Notes: generated from the letters alone by a model not told the origin. A stretch of DNA of 64,000 nt from Aquatica leii (GCA_035610365.1 CM069432.1:163926035-163990034); one strand, 5' to 3'; numbered from the stretch's first letter, positions 10,111 to 23,100 are shown. A program made the numbers and translations.

Positions 10111-13100
10111 TTACCTGCTATTCAGACAGCTCAGATTTAATGGTAATGTATCGGTTGATAAAGGCGGAATATGTCCTGGTACAGATTCTAAAAGAGGATA
10201 CCATTGCGCGACTGGTCTTCTGGGATTGTCTAACATTTCTAACCAATGGTCTTTTCCAATTCCAATAAAGCTAGATCCTATTGCGGTGCATCCCATCAAT
10301 TCATTAGATCCAATTCTGCAAAAAGTAAAATTAAAACTGTCATAGGATGTTTAGGTGACACTAAGTTTGCTTATCACTGAAGATTTTAAATATACAAATT
10401 TCTTTATAAAACTAAACAATTTTTGCATACCCTGCAAGAAAATACAAAAGTAGTTATATATACACGCAGAACTAAATTATAAGACAAATAATTTAATGGT
10501 TTAGCATCAAATGTATTCACTAAAGACACTTTAAAACTTAAGAATCAATAAATTAAAAAATACATATACACACATCAAAATGGTCTAAGAGACAAACGTA
10601 AACAGTATGTTTTGACATACTTGTTAACTGAAGTTTATTAATAAGTGTTTTTTTAATTGCTTGAATTTTACTATAGAGCTGGCTTTTCATATTCTTTCGG
10701 TTCTATCAAAAGATGGGTTTAATGAAGAAACAGGAAGTGGGTGTATCCGCCATTTTTAACAGTTTTTCTTATATAATTTTGTACGTATGTAAATTATTTG
10801 AATTATTTTTACAGTTTCTTATAGAATTAATTCTTCCTAATAATTTATTCTAATAAAAATTTATTCTAACATTAACAGTTTATTAGATATTTGACTTGTT
10901 TATATATCGAGTGCTGCATTTTATTTAAATTATCTTTAGATGCACACACGATAACTCTCAAACCAAAAGTCGTAGTAACTTGAAATTTGGTGTAGAGCTA
11001 GCTTTTTATATTTTCTCTGCTTTGTCAAAAGATGGGTTTGATAAAAAAATCGGAAGTGGGTGTATCCGCCACTTTTAACAGTTTTTCTTACATAATTTTG
11101 TAGGTTTGTAAATTATTCGAATTGTTTTTACAGTTTCTTATAGAGATAATTCTTCCTAACAATTTATTCAAACAAAAAATTTCTAACATTAACAGTTTAT
11201 CAGATATTTAGTTTGTAATTTAAAATGAATTCACAAATATAATATAATTATGAATCCTGCCTGCGACGATTTTTTTTACTGATTTACTAAACGGGTAAGT
11301 AATATCGAGGCGCACAAATACGTTACGAAATCAATACAAACGTGTACAGATCACTTTAAGGTGGTTTTATGACAACATAACCTTAAAAAAATATGTAAGT
11401 ATTCCTTTATCATTTCTTATAGGAAAGTCGTGTAGTGACCACACCAGTTTTTTTTTAAATTGTTTTAAATCAGTATGTATATGGACTATTGGCGCATTTA
11501 TTTTTAAGCGAAGTTACTTAGTAAACGTATTGAAAAAAACCAAAGAGTTTCCTATTAAAAAAATTTAATTTAATTAATTAAATAATTCAATAAATCGTAT
11601 TTAGACGCTAATTTAATATTTTCAAATTGAAATTGTATAAATTATTGAAAGTAAAAGTATTAGAATTGTATCAATGTTTTGATCTTGTTATTAACGATCA
11701 TTTTCAGACTAAAATAATTACAAAGGATAAGATATAACGATACAAAAATTAACAAGTATCTTACCAAATCACATGTACGTACTAATTAATAACAACAAAA
11801 TTTAAATTTTGACAATTAACATGGAGCTACTATTCTAAAATTAATTAATAAATAATGAAAGGTGACATTTTGACTGATGGGTTGTTCGTAATAAAAATTT
11901 TAAAAGTGAAAATAAATTAACAATTAAAATAGTCGGACTATCAATTAGTAATAACTTAAAATGGAGATAGGACAAAGTGCAACTGATTATCGGTAACTTA
12001 GAAAACTATAAGAAACAACAGGAACAAGTTAATCAGAAGAGCGTAAGACAAGCTCATAGTTTGATTGTAAGTTAAAATAAATTTTGTCATTTATTAATAA
12101 ATTCTCGTTAAACTCGCTTGTGTAACACATGTAAATTGTGTGTAAATATCTGTAAAGGATTACTATTTATTGCTAACACAATATTTGAACAATAAATAAA
12201 AAGTTTTTTAAATTGTTAAACTACACTAAAGAATAACGCATCTGAACTGTTTAAAAACAAACATTATGAATTCTTAGACACAAAAAACTAACAAAAAATT
12301 TAAATAAACTAAACAGTAAATTTAATAGCTTCTTGAATTATTTTGTATTAAATTTTAGATCTAACGTTTTTACAGTTTATTTTTGCTATTGAATAAAAAT
12401 GTATGCACGTATAACTAATTTTGATGTTTTGTAGGTTAAAAATCATACTTTTATTAGCTGAAATACATAAAAAAGTACAAACATGGCGTAAAGTTTTGCG
12501 CGTGCTTAAAAAAGCATGCTCTTAATAGTTTTCTTTTAACGCGTCTTTAAAGAATCAGTCTTCACGAAAATGTGTAGGTATTTGTTTTTGACAAGTGTTT
12601 AGTTTCCTTTCCTTGCAACTTTATTTTTGTGACTATAATAAATTATCAAAGTAAATTAAGTAAAATTTAAATCATAATTGTGCGTTTAGTAAATTTTTAA
12701 CAAATACACTGCACTTTTCTAACTTTATAAACTACTACTTTTACAAAGTAAAAAAATGTTTTTGTTATTAGTTTTACTTTATCGACAAATTCAAATCGGT
12801 TTTTGAAAGTTACGACAAGCTTGCATTTGGAAATCAAATATAATACAGCATCAATTATGTGTATTAAATACAGAATTCTGTTTTACGTTCATAATAATTT
12901 TTCTATTTAGTTATTATTTTTTTAAGTGCAACCATTATTTAATGTTTATTTATAAATCAAAAAACTATTAGATACAAAAATATTTTAATGTTTTTGAATA
13001 AAATATTTTTTTTCAAAGTAAGATATTTAAAAAAAGTTTTCTTAATCTAATGATTTGTTTTACCAATGTAATTAAAAACATTTTTATTATATAATTAAAC

Positions 13101-14326
13101 TAATTTTTTCTAAGCAATAATAGCTCAATATTTATTTTTTTGTAGAACCCACCACTATACAATATTGTAAAATATTTTTTTTGTTTAGAAATTATAACGT
13201 TAGTTTACTGCCAAAATTTAGAAATTTTAGTTAATATCGTACTAAAATTAGATTTTTGCTTGAAATTTTTAATAATTAATTTATTTTATATAAAAACAGC
13301 AACTAATAAAAAAACTAGTGTATAACGATAAATACTCGTACTATGTAATCTAAGAAATAAACTTTCTTAAATAAGCAGACAAAAAAACAATGTTTTGATA
13401 TAAAACAAACTTACCTATCATAGTCAATGACCTTTACAATCAAACTAACATCTTCTATATTTTCTGATGGAACATCAAAAACAAGTGCTTCATTATAAAG
13501 TGGACACAAAGTTGATTTTTTTACTGTCGTCTTTTTCTTTTTAATTCTTTTACCCTGACAGAGTAAATATACTTTTACATAGGGATCTGAAAGAATTGAA
13601 ACGAAAAATTAAAATAAGTTTCTTATTTAGAATATTGAAAAACATTAAAATTTTTCATAGAAAACTCAAAATTTAAAAAAATCTAAACAATATTTATTAC
13701 TATAAGTAAAAAACGTATTTCATTTAAATTAATCAAACATTAAACACTGACTCACCCGATTTTCCTGTAATATCCATTGCTTTTAAGTTTCGTCCTTTTA
13801 TGACAGTTAATGTTAAACGTCCCGCAGTTGGTAAGTAACATAATGATAACATAATCTGACCTAAGTCTACTTTATCCTAAAAAATTAAAATTATTTACCA
13901 TATACAATTTAGCAAGGTACTTATATATTTGTTCGTGACCTATTTAAATGTTATATCTAGGTCAAGGTTTTTCACGAAATATGCAACGGGTATTTAATTA
14001 AAGGCGAGATATTCATTCATAAAATGTAATATTAATTTATTTGCAATTTTCATTAAACATTTTGATTTAATTTTTATTTATTTAATTGTTAAATAACAAT
14101 AATTGTTAATATATTCATTTTTATTACTTTATTATAAGCAATTATGTAAAAAAGTACCTGCGGAGGACACAAGATGTTCATTGTGTATTCTATTTCTTGT
14201 TGTAAGTCCGCCGTTTCCAAAAGACCCTTTAAAACGACATGTCCGATTAAATCGTGTCTTGAGAATCGATCAAAATCGTATACAGAGAATTGAAGATATC
14301 TTTGCTTTAATTCATCATAAGGTACA
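10111..14326 (-). CDS. Syt: Synaptotagmin, C-terminal exons (end of C2A and all of C2B)
   Basis: Four minus-strand exons with consistent phases: 14326-14158, 13876-13756, 13586-13415 and 10314-10111. The first ends C2A ([20 protein letters not shown]). The second and third begin C2B ([20 protein letters not shown], then DPYVKVYLL, the polybasic [13 protein letters not shown], then VIDYDR). The last gives [12 protein letters not shown], the conserved [17 protein letters not shown] and a tail ending LNSR. Synaptotagmins are vesicle membrane proteins whose C2 domains bind calcium, phospholipid and SNAREs in regulated exocytosis. The DxDR calcium-loop pattern is visible in both C2 domains. The paralog (alpha/beta or Syt9/10-like) is not settled. 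The N-terminal exons were not found in the window. All splice sites are GT-AG and the exons show no damage, so the gene looks functional. Confidence 0.92.
10672..11213. repeat. Pair of diverged ~225 bp direct repeats in the last Syt intron
   Basis: Blocks 10,672-10,900 and 10,992-11,213 share long runs, including TCAAAAGATGGGTTT, GGAAGTGGGTGTATCCGCCA, TAACAGTTTTTCTTA and ACAGTTTCTTATAGA. They lie ~320 bp apart inside the intron between the last two recognised coding exons and have no coding potential. Confidence 0.8.
11214..13414. other. Remainder of the last Syt intron, nothing recognised
   Basis: Very AT-rich intronic sequence with homopolymer runs. I see no exon, RNA gene or transposon frame in it. 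Confidence 0.4.
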
Positions 14327-15330
14327 CTGCAAAAAATATTGTATTATTTCTAAGTTTACCAAAGGTTTGAACGTTAGCCTAGATTAAAATGTTTTATATT
14401 AAGCTGCTCTAAAGTGTATTGGCAGAAAATAAAATAGTTTACAAATAACTATTTTTATTAAACAATCGAATCGTTTCGTTTTGTATAAAACAAGAACTAA
14501 ATACTATTTAAATGTAATTTTAAACGAACATTAAAAAAATGAACAACAAGTTATGTATAAATTGTGTTGTATTAGAAAAAATGTTTGTTTTAAATTAGAA
14601 TTGCCATTAGTTTTAGCTTTTATTTTCAACGGTTTACTTTTAACAAAAAAAATTAATAGATTTAATTAATATGTTATATATAAAGACTTAATTAATACTA
14701 ACAAAGTGTAGTAAACAATTTAATTAAGTAACATAACATAGATGTTAAGTTAACAAAAAGGTAGTTCAACTGTGCTTACAAACGGATTATTCAAAAATTA
14801 TAGCAAAACAACATGTTAAAAAATACTTAACTTTAATATGATAAAAAATAGAACTAATAATGAAATAATTACCTTCTGTATTCAATAAAAAAAGTTGTAA
14901 AAATAGAACCTGAACATATGAGTTGTATGCATCCCGAAGTAAAAGAATTAGCAAATATAGCTTTACATAATTTGATGCCAATAAAATCCCTTTCAAAATA
15001 TAAAAAAGAATACAAAAACTAACTTATTTCTAAAGGTGACAATTGCACTGCTACAATTAAAATTTATAATAACTACAATAAATTCACCATGCATAAGAGT
15101 TTATTAAAAGTTTGTTCATTTTGTTCTAATTTATATATTAACCTTTAGAAAGATACTACAGTGCTCGACAAACGAATTTTCATATAATTTCAATACTTTT
15201 ACTGCCATTTAAAAACAGTTTTTTTTTTGAAAAATTGAAATAAAGGTTCAAAGAACGTAGCCAATTTCAGAAAACGTGTAAATAGTAATATTTAATTTTT
15301 TTCCGATAAGAAACATTTTCTATAAAAAAA
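14327..15330. other. Probable Syt intron, nothing recognised
   Basis: The exon starting at 14326 begins with a single base that completes a codon, so an upstream exon must exist. None with C2A sequence is visible here. The 69-codon minus frame at 14787-14996 has no recognisable similarity. Confidence 0.4.
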
Positions 15331-15405
15331 AATTAGGGCGTGTACTAGTGTACACATGTAAGAAGTGAAACTTCTTTATGGCCTTATTTTTCGCAAAATG
15401 ATCTA

Positions 15406-15757
15406 CATGCAACTTTTCAGAAATTGGTTAAATAAAGTTAAATTAGATAAATTTTAAACAAAAGGATTTTATTATCATAGACATGAATACAAATTTTTGT
15501 AAATCAATTAACTAATTTTTGTAGATTCAATTTCATATTTCAGTTACCATAAGCCATTAATTACAAAAATATATAATAACGATGACAATGATAGTAATAA
15601 TTCTATTACAATTAATGAAATGCTGTAATAATCTTAGTAGCAAAAAGTTAAAGTGAAATAATTGTATTATTTGTATTCATGTCTATGATAATAAAATCGT
15701 TTTGTTTAAACTTTATCTAATTTAACTTTATTTAACCAATTTCTGAAAAGTTGCATG
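15406..15757. repeat. Inverted repeat with 89 bp arms
   Basis: Arm 15406-15494 (CATGCAACTTTTCAGAAATT...) and arm 15669-15757 are reverse complements with few mismatches around a ~174 bp loop. The loop's right part plus the arm (15571-15715) is found again inverted at 15889-16033, giving a nested set of three copies. No transposase frame is present, so it looks like a foldback or MITE-type structure. Confidence 0.8.
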
Positions 15758-15888
15758 TATATCAATTAATTGATGTTCATTAAATTAGCAGTCTTATTAA
15801 TTAATAAATACTATTTTAATGAAATCATATACATTGACCGATAGTTACAATAAGAAACTGAGGTTAACCTTAAATAATTTAAATTTAA

Positions 15889-16033
15889 AATTAGATAAAT
15901 TTTAAACAAAAGGATTTTATTATAATAGACATAAATACAAATAATACAATTATTTCACTTTAACTTTTTGCTACTAAGATTATTACAGCATTTCATTAAT
16001 TGAAATAGAATTATTACTATCATTGTCATCGTT
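15889..16033. repeat. Third, inverted copy of the foldback sequence
   Basis: It matches the reverse complement of 15571-15715 over ~145 bp with scattered mismatches. It runs straight into the 53 bp tandem repeat that follows. Confidence 0.75.
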
Positions 16034-16186
16034 CAAACAGAAACTGCAGTTAACCTTAAATATATTAAATTTAAAATGTCATCGTTCAATCAGAAACTGA
16101 GGTTAACCTTAAATATATTAAATTTTAAATGTCATCGTTCAATCAGAAACTGAGGTTAACCTTAAATATTTTAAATTTAAATTAAT
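16028..16186. repeat. Three tandem 53 bp repeats
   Basis: Units start at 16028, 16081 and 16134, each ATCGTTCAA(T/A)CAGAAACTG followed by GTTAACCTTAAATAT and ending with an ATTTAAA-like run. A related partial unit lies at about 15,845-15,890. The spacing is exactly 53 bp, the mark of local tandem duplication. Confidence 0.85.
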
Positions 16187-16368
16187 AACATATTTCAGAA
16201 TTTATACTCTATGTCAATTAATTCCACCCAAGTATTAGAAAAATAGATATAATTACTTACTTTTGTTAAAAATCCACTGGAATTAGAATTAAAATGAAGC
16301 CTTTGATTTTGTTGATCACTTTATTATTGATATATTATTTATCACGTCGCTATTGCGATTCAGAAAAA

Positions 16369-16436
16369 ATGTGACGCGTAACCAAAAATAAAAAATGTGA
16401 CGCGTAACCATGTGACGCGTAAGCGAAAAATGTGAC
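16369..16436. repeat. Clustered ATGTGACGCGTAA motif
   Basis: ATGTGACGCGTAA (or nearly) starts at 16369, 16395 and 16410, with a degenerate ATGTGACGG at 16430. The ACGCGT core stands out in this AT-rich setting. GAAGTTTCACTTC follows at about 16,465, the inverse of GAAGTGAAACTTC at about 15,362. This supports 15.36-16.48 kb being one element with inverted ends. Confidence 0.7.
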
Positions 16437-16499
16437 GGTAAATTTTTTTCCAACGCCGATAAAGAAGTTTCACTTCAATAAGCAAACTCCGCGTAAGTC

Positions 16500-18950
16500 C
16501 AAATTATTTAATAAATTTTACGATTAAATTTGGAAAATATTACTCCCTCCGTGAACTCCCTCTGTATTGTTTCACAGCAGTTAAGGTTATATTACCTAGT
16601 AAAGATCAATATATAAAAAAATGATTTATTTTATTTATTAGAATAAGGTTTAAAAAAAACTGTAAAATAAAATCGATTCTAAAATAGCGGCTTTACTCGG
16701 TGCAAGCCGTTGCTATGCATTGCAAGGGAGGTTGCACGTGTACTAAAAATTTCATAAAAAGTTGTAGTCGTTATACACGAATCAATATGTATTCATTTGT
16801 TACTTATTACACGTTTTAAACACCATGTAAAAAGGCTTTAACAATGTACATCTTTTTCATAGTATGAAAACAAAAAACCTCATGAAATAGAACATCAATT
16901 TTTCTCATATTGACCCAGCAAAATTATTACCTTACAAATATTATAAAAAATGAATGTACACGTTAAATACATCAATAAAAATTAGTAAAGTGATTTAAAA
17001 ATTTTGTTTCCTACTTATTAACAATATTTATGGTCTCTTTTAGAAAATAGAAAAAAAGTGCAAGGATTTTATTATTCTTTGTCGGCAACAAATTTTAAGG
17101 CACTCTAAACAGCATTTGCAAATTTGTGGGTGGAAAACGGACCAGTTTCACGGCACGAAGATCGTATCAAACACGATGCGGAGCTGTCGCTATATCGTAC
17201 AATAGCGGTGGTGATTATCACAGTGTGATGCACAAAGCTATAACCGGTAAAAAGCCCTAAAGCTGTCACAAAAAAGTATGCAAAATCTTAAATATATAAG
17301 GAAGAATTTGTTCAGAACCAAAACTCGAAAACAAAATCATTTTGCCTTGCCAGATGAGCATTACGGTGCAATTGTAGATAAACAAAAAGACCTTACAGAA
17401 GAACAATATTATGAAAAAATAAACAATATTTTTAGGAAAATTGAAGAAGAGCTTGTCTAAAATTAAAGAATTAAAAATAGCTACACGGAGTTGGAGTCGC
17501 TTAACAGCTTCTTTTAAGAGGTTGGACGGAACCAACCAATTTAGTTTTTTTGCGACGTTTTGTGTTCTAGATGAAACTTCATCAGGGTCGCTCTACTAAG
17601 TCAAAGAAAAATTAGATATGAATAAAACAATTAATTAGAAACACAAAATTTTTTGTCCATCCTCCTAAAAGAAGGGATCATTAATTGGATCAATTCATAA
17701 CTATTATATTCAAGACATTTTACTAATAAACATACCAAATACAAAAAATAAAAAAATGCTATAAAAAAATGTCTAAACATTTTAGTAAAAAAATGATTAA
17801 AAACATTATTTTTTAATAATTCTATGAACAAATTATAAACTATAAGATATTAAACATTAACTCCATTATCTGTTATGTAAAATATTTTCATTAGAAACTT
17901 AATTAAGAAACAATTTAATTTTAATTAATAACTTATAATAGTATGTCAACATCGTTATTAAAAGTAAGATTAAATGCAACTTTTAATCGAGATCCAATCA
18001 GATGCCAGGTGACGTTAAACGATAAGTCACGGATAAAGTAAATATGCGAATAAATATTTATTATTATTATGTTTTAATGTTACCTACAACCTATCTTCTT
18101 TTCTGCTTTACTTATTATTCATAAAAACATCAATTTTTTAAAGTTTGGAAATTGATAATTATTGAAGTTTATACGCGTACAATTTTTACAAGTCATTACA
18201 CTAAATATTGTAAACAAATAAAAAAACACAAAATAACATAGCTTTTTATTTAAAAAAAACAACACAAAAAAGTATGACTTTGAAAATATTTTAGAGAGAT
18301 AAATCATACAAGTTTTTATTAAAGAGCAGATTATTAGATTTATAGTACATTTACGAAAAAAGGTCCTAAGTACAAACATAAAGCCGTGTAAACAAAAATT
18401 AATTGTACCTATTACAACACTTGTCTTAAAGTCCCTATACACTAGTCTGTTGTCCTATACTTTACAATGTATTCTCGCCGTTATAAAAACCCTATTTTAA
18501 TATTTTTTTTGCTAACGTGTTTATTAGTACTAGAACTTCATTAAAGCATTGTTTTAGGTTGGTAGTGTTACCATTTAGAAACATTCTCAAAAAATTATTC
18601 TGACGTTTTGTTTAGATTAAGCGTCACATGTTTGTGTAATTTTTTAAATTTTTTATTTTCATATTTTAAACAATTATTATCGTAATTATTTAGTAATATT
18701 TATGTTTTTTTGTAGGTTTGTAGGTAAATACTGAATAACATTTTACAATGTTTACTCCAAGACAGGACACCTTTATGATCACAATACCAATAGAGCTTGA
18801 TTGTATTCTTTTTAAAGTTACATCGATAAATTTATTAAACATTTGCCAGAAGCAAATTTTAGTTATGATATTTTCCGACAACATGAACAAGTTCTGATTT
18901 ATCGTCTTTTAAATAAGAATAAATCGGTAACAAAGTTATCTGCGTCGATA
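16500..18950. other. Intergenic or intronic, no gene recognised
   Basis: A GC-richer patch lies at 17,100-17,240, followed by a 60-codon plus frame at 17278-17460 ending ...FRKIEEELV. I could not assign it; it may be the tail of a transposon protein. The rest is AT-rich without recognised features. Confidence 0.35.
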
Positions 18951-18959
18951 GGTATAAAC

Positions 18960-19243
18960 AAACTTAAATTTTTTTTTGAATTTATGAGCTTACAATCTTT
19001 AGGATTGCTAGTAAAAATATTAAAAAAAGTTACATTTTATTACTACGCGCTTTCAACTTCTTGCGGCGTGCACAATTTCGTAAATGGTTTAATCAACATT
19101 TAAATAATGATCATCTGTTGGATTTAACTTTTTTTATAAACAAAGCATGGTTTCATTCAAGTGGATATGTAAACATCCATACTTATCCTGCTTTTTATTT
19201 AAATCGCCTAATTATTCATTATCAAGAATTTTTTAAAAAAATT
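18960..19243 (+). pseudogene. Mariner-like (DUF4817-type) transposase fragment
   Basis: The stretch reads RRAQFRKWFNQHLNNDHLL, then DLTFFINKAWFHSSGYVNIH. This is the region around the first catalytic acidic residue of insect mariner-like transposases, which normally have DEAWFH here. In this copy the aspartate and glutamate are replaced (NKAWFH). The similarity starts after a frameshift near 19,030 and ends at 19,243. It is a short, dead internal fragment. Confidence 0.65.
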
Positions 19244-19249
19244 TAAAAA

Positions 19250-20735
19250 AAACATTAACGATTGTCTAATAAAAATGCTTAAACACAAGATATAATTACA
19301 ATAACCACATTATAATAACGTTTATAGCGTTTAAAATATGCACTTTTGAAAATTAAGTTATTAAAATCTACTACGTTTTACTAGGGTAAATACTGTAAAT
19401 ACTTTATTATTTATAATAATGAGTAATGAGTAAATAAACGCGCAAGCCATTCAAATTCAAATAAAGTGTAATATTTAAAAAAAACGCCTTTTTAATACAA
19501 ATGTTACAGTTAGTTTTTTACTTTAAATTACGTAATTTCAAGTTTGCTTTTGTAATGAAAGTACTTATAAATCTAATTACAAGAACTTGAACCTTAAGTG
19601 ATCCGTATAATTTAATTACAAAAGAAATTGTCTTGTGTTTAGTATTAGAATGCTGAAGTAAGTGTTGAATGTGAATGCAATACAATACCATAGAACAAAG
19701 ATGCTTTTCTAATCAAATAATGTTCTTAATCAGATAAGAATTGTGTATACCTTGATCATGAACAATAAAGAAAATGTGTGTAGTATTTGAAGAATTAATT
19801 TAAAACAAACGTTTTAGTATTTAAATGCTGCGTAATGAACAATTCTAAAACAAAAATAGAAAAAACGTATTAAGTTTAGTTTTACTTTTTCTAGTATGTA
19901 TTACGTTATAACAAATTAAAACTGACATTTTTAAAATATTCGAAAAAGAAATAACAAATTCACTAAGAACGCAGGTAAATAATGAACAGTTTTATTGAAT
20001 TACAGCTAGTATTTTTAATTGCTCCATTATTGTGAAACAAAATCTAATATATTTTAAAAGATTTTGTTATTGCTTTTGTCGTAAAATAATGTTATATATA
20101 TAACTTAATAACAATGTACTTACTTAGTTTTCATAATGTTTGAATATTATAGTTTAAAATAAAACAATATGCAAAAGTAATGGCATCTTTAAGTAACTCA
20201 TTAAGAAAATACATAAACACATAAACCGATTATAGAGAATCTATAAACAATGTGTAAAAAAATTAACGTAAAAACGTAATATCCTTATGCAGAAAAAAGG
20301 GTATTATTATTTATTTTTATTGTTTTGTAGTAGTATTTTTATCTTTTGGTTATGATTTCGTTTTTTAAACTATTTCAGTAGGCATATCAATAACAAATTA
20401 AAAAAAAAAACAAATAACGTACAATATGAAAAACCATACGATTTAGTAGAAATATGTAACTGCATATTACCCATAACTAATGCGTAGACTAAATTTAAAA
20501 AAAAAAGAAATATTAATATATTTTAAAACATGTATTGTAATAAAACTTAATCAAAAAAGGATACAAAAATCGTACCTGATTAATGTTTACGAAATCATTC
20601 TTTTTTCAACTTGTTATGCAAACATCTATAATGTAATATGTGAACAGGTAGGTAGTTACAGGTTTTTTAACAAACTTTTTAAAATTAAATTTTTTCTAAT
20701 GTATTTAAAAAAACTAAAATTGTGCTAATTTCAAA
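19250..20735. other. Intergenic, nothing recognised
   Basis: AT-rich. The 82-codon plus frame at 20480-20728 is low complexity (lysine, isoleucine, asparagine) and matches no family I know. Confidence 0.4.
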
Positions 20736-20739
20736 ATTG

Positions 20740-21480
20740 ACTCCAGGAGACTATATTAGACCATCTGCATAATTAACTATCTGGCAAAGTTACTAAAAAA
20801 AACTAGCACCAATATTAATTTTAAATGTACACACATCTCTTTGAGTAAAACAGGTAGCTTTTGCAGATCATCTCACAATAATCTCAACTTACAGAAACTA
20901 CGATAAAGCAACACAAAACGTCAATAAATTTCAAATTTCTATTAAGCAATAGCTAAACCGAGCAGACCTAAAATTAGTCTACGGTAAAACTAAATCTGCA
21001 TACAAAAAAGTATAATAGAAAACGATATTAAAATTCTTGGTGTCACAATAGACAGAAACCTCAGTTTCACACGTCAGACGCATTTTGAGGGAAACTAAAA
21101 GACCCGGCTAGGTAAAAGAAATTGCTAGTTTATGCAGTCGACAACAATGTTTTGTTATTAAGTAAAAGTAACAGGCATCAGAGCGGTCTGCGGTTACAGA
21201 ACTACATATGAGCACGGACGTTATCCTAATCGTAAAGTTCCACATTACTTATAAAAGAAAGACCACATAAACTTAAAAGAACACAAATTATTGATGCCTG
21301 GCAAAAATTCTACACGGAAAAAAGTTTTGAGTCTAGACTTCTTATTAAAAACACAAATCAATGGCACAGTATAAATAACAAACAGCAGGTCAACACTCGG
21401 GCGGCACCTTTGAAGTGAGAGGCTTGATCTTGTAGACGCTATTCGGGTATAGAAATTAAGAACGATACGTGTCAGATCAA
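20740..21480 (+). pseudogene. LINE (Jockey-like) reverse transcriptase remnant
   Basis: A broken plus-strand frame contains VAFADHLTIISTY, the position of the YADD catalytic box with the second aspartate replaced by histidine. It is followed by KFQISIKQ*LNRADLKL and, after a frame change, IKILGVTIDRNLSFTR, the typical post-catalytic segment. Stops occur throughout. This is the middle to thumb part of a non-LTR reverse transcriptase. The assignment to Jockey rather than another clade is tentative. Confidence 0.6.
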
Positions 21481-23020
21481 TTAATTTATAGCAAAATTTC
21501 TTATTATAATACCTATAACAAAAAAAATTTGTAGAATCAATTCAAGTAAAGTAAATAATACAATATAATTGTTATTAAACAGCTAATAAATCGTAAGAAC
21601 CAATTTACTTAATTTTGCGGGAGTATAAACTTCTAGACTAAAGTAGCGTATGGCAAGAATATGCGCCAATCTTTCCTGCTATTGAGAGTGCTGTTTGTTA
21701 TTTACGCTGTATCAATGGTACTAGACAAAACAGTGTCTCTTTAAAACAGGCAACCAGTATCCCTTTAAAATAGACAAAAAAGATGGTATAGAATGCTACG
21801 ACTGTGCAGAAAATGAGCCACTGAAAGAGAAAAATTAAGTACAACCTTGAATTTAGGCATTGATATGAATTTTATTTGATTTCGTGAAACAGTCACAAAG
21901 TTAATAAACATTCGTAAATATAAGAAGTCATTAAGAATACAAACTTACTATTTATAAATTATAACAAATTTAAGTTAGGTATACGGCGTTTTGATATAAA
22001 TAAAGGTACAAAATAAATTTAATTTTATATAATTATATCTTATGTTTATAAACATTAACAGTTAAGTAGCTAGGAGTTTAACAAGAAACGTACTGTATTA
22101 ATTAGTATAAAAAAATTCTATTTGTATATAATTTGCTATCTCAAAATGATAGTTGACACCGGAGTTAATTTATATTATATTATTATTACACAAATAAGAA
22201 TATTAACACGAACGGAAGATATGTATGTTTCTCTCTTACTTTACTTTATGTATAATAGTTAAGACGAATATGTTAATTTGCGTTATAAACAAATACTTTT
22301 TGTTGACAAGGCGTAAACTACTAAAAGATCCCGTTGAAAAAGGATATAATTAATTAAGCATTTTTTATTACACCCTTTTTAGCACGTTTGCCAACTTTTC
22401 GTTTTTTAAAAACCTGCCTAACTTTTAGTTATTATATTGAAACAGGATTTAAAAATACATACAATATGATCACATTTTGAATTGTAACATAGTACATTTT
22501 ACACACAAAAAAATTATGAATAGAAATAACACAAAACAAAACATAATTTACTTATGACTTATGACTCAAAATTTAGCAATTAAACTTGAAAATTATATGC
22601 TCCAACTTAAAACTTTGTTTTTTCCGTTATCTGACACTAGCTTACATCGCCGCCTCAATAACATTTATCTAACATTAATCTAAAACATTTATAATTTTTT
22701 AATAGTATTACAGCAGTGTAGTAGCAATAACATGGTTACTGACACTATACTAAATAAGTATTAACTTATTTTAACTAGCAATTGCAAAACTGAATATTGA
22801 CACACAACGCTTATGACTGACGTAATTTTGAAGATTTATTTTTTGTGTTTAAAATGACAGGTCTACAGTGTGTGGTCACAACAATAAAAGTATAATGTGT
22901 AAAACGAACAGTTAACACGCCACACAAGTAAAACATATTTTTTAAAATATAGTATACGTATATAAATGATACTATGTATTTTAGTGAAACATGCCAAAAT
23001 TGGTTATTCATCGGCTGGTT
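21481..23020. other. Intergenic, nothing recognised
   Basis: AT-rich throughout, without a credible reading frame, repeat pair or RNA gene that I can support. Confidence 0.4.
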
Positions 23021-23024
23021 TTTT

Positions 23025-23100
23025 AATTAAACCGGCACCCGGCCGATATATCATTAAGACAGCCAAGCCGGCGAAAACCGGCTCAGTTGGCAACCCTAAT
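23025..23100. repeat. GCCGG-rich transposon end
   Basis: A short GC-rich island with several CCGGC/GCCGG boxes and ending AGTTGGCAACCCTAAT. The reverse complement, ATTAGGGTTGCCAACT, resembles termini of insect hAT-type elements that carry GTTGCCAAC. No partner end was found. Confidence 0.3.

Noticed and set aside
10076..10345. 89-codon plus-strand frame
   Set aside because: It is the antisense shadow of the last synaptotagmin exon, whose minus-strand reading is clearly conserved.
14103..14387. 94-codon plus-strand frame
   Set aside because: It is the antisense of the C2A exon at 14326-14158.
16028..16186. CRISPR array
   Set aside because: The 53 bp repeats are contiguous, without spacers.
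17278..17460. 60-codon frame ending FRKIEEELV as a real gene
   Set aside because: It matches no family and shows no splice sites. It is kept only as an unassigned patch.
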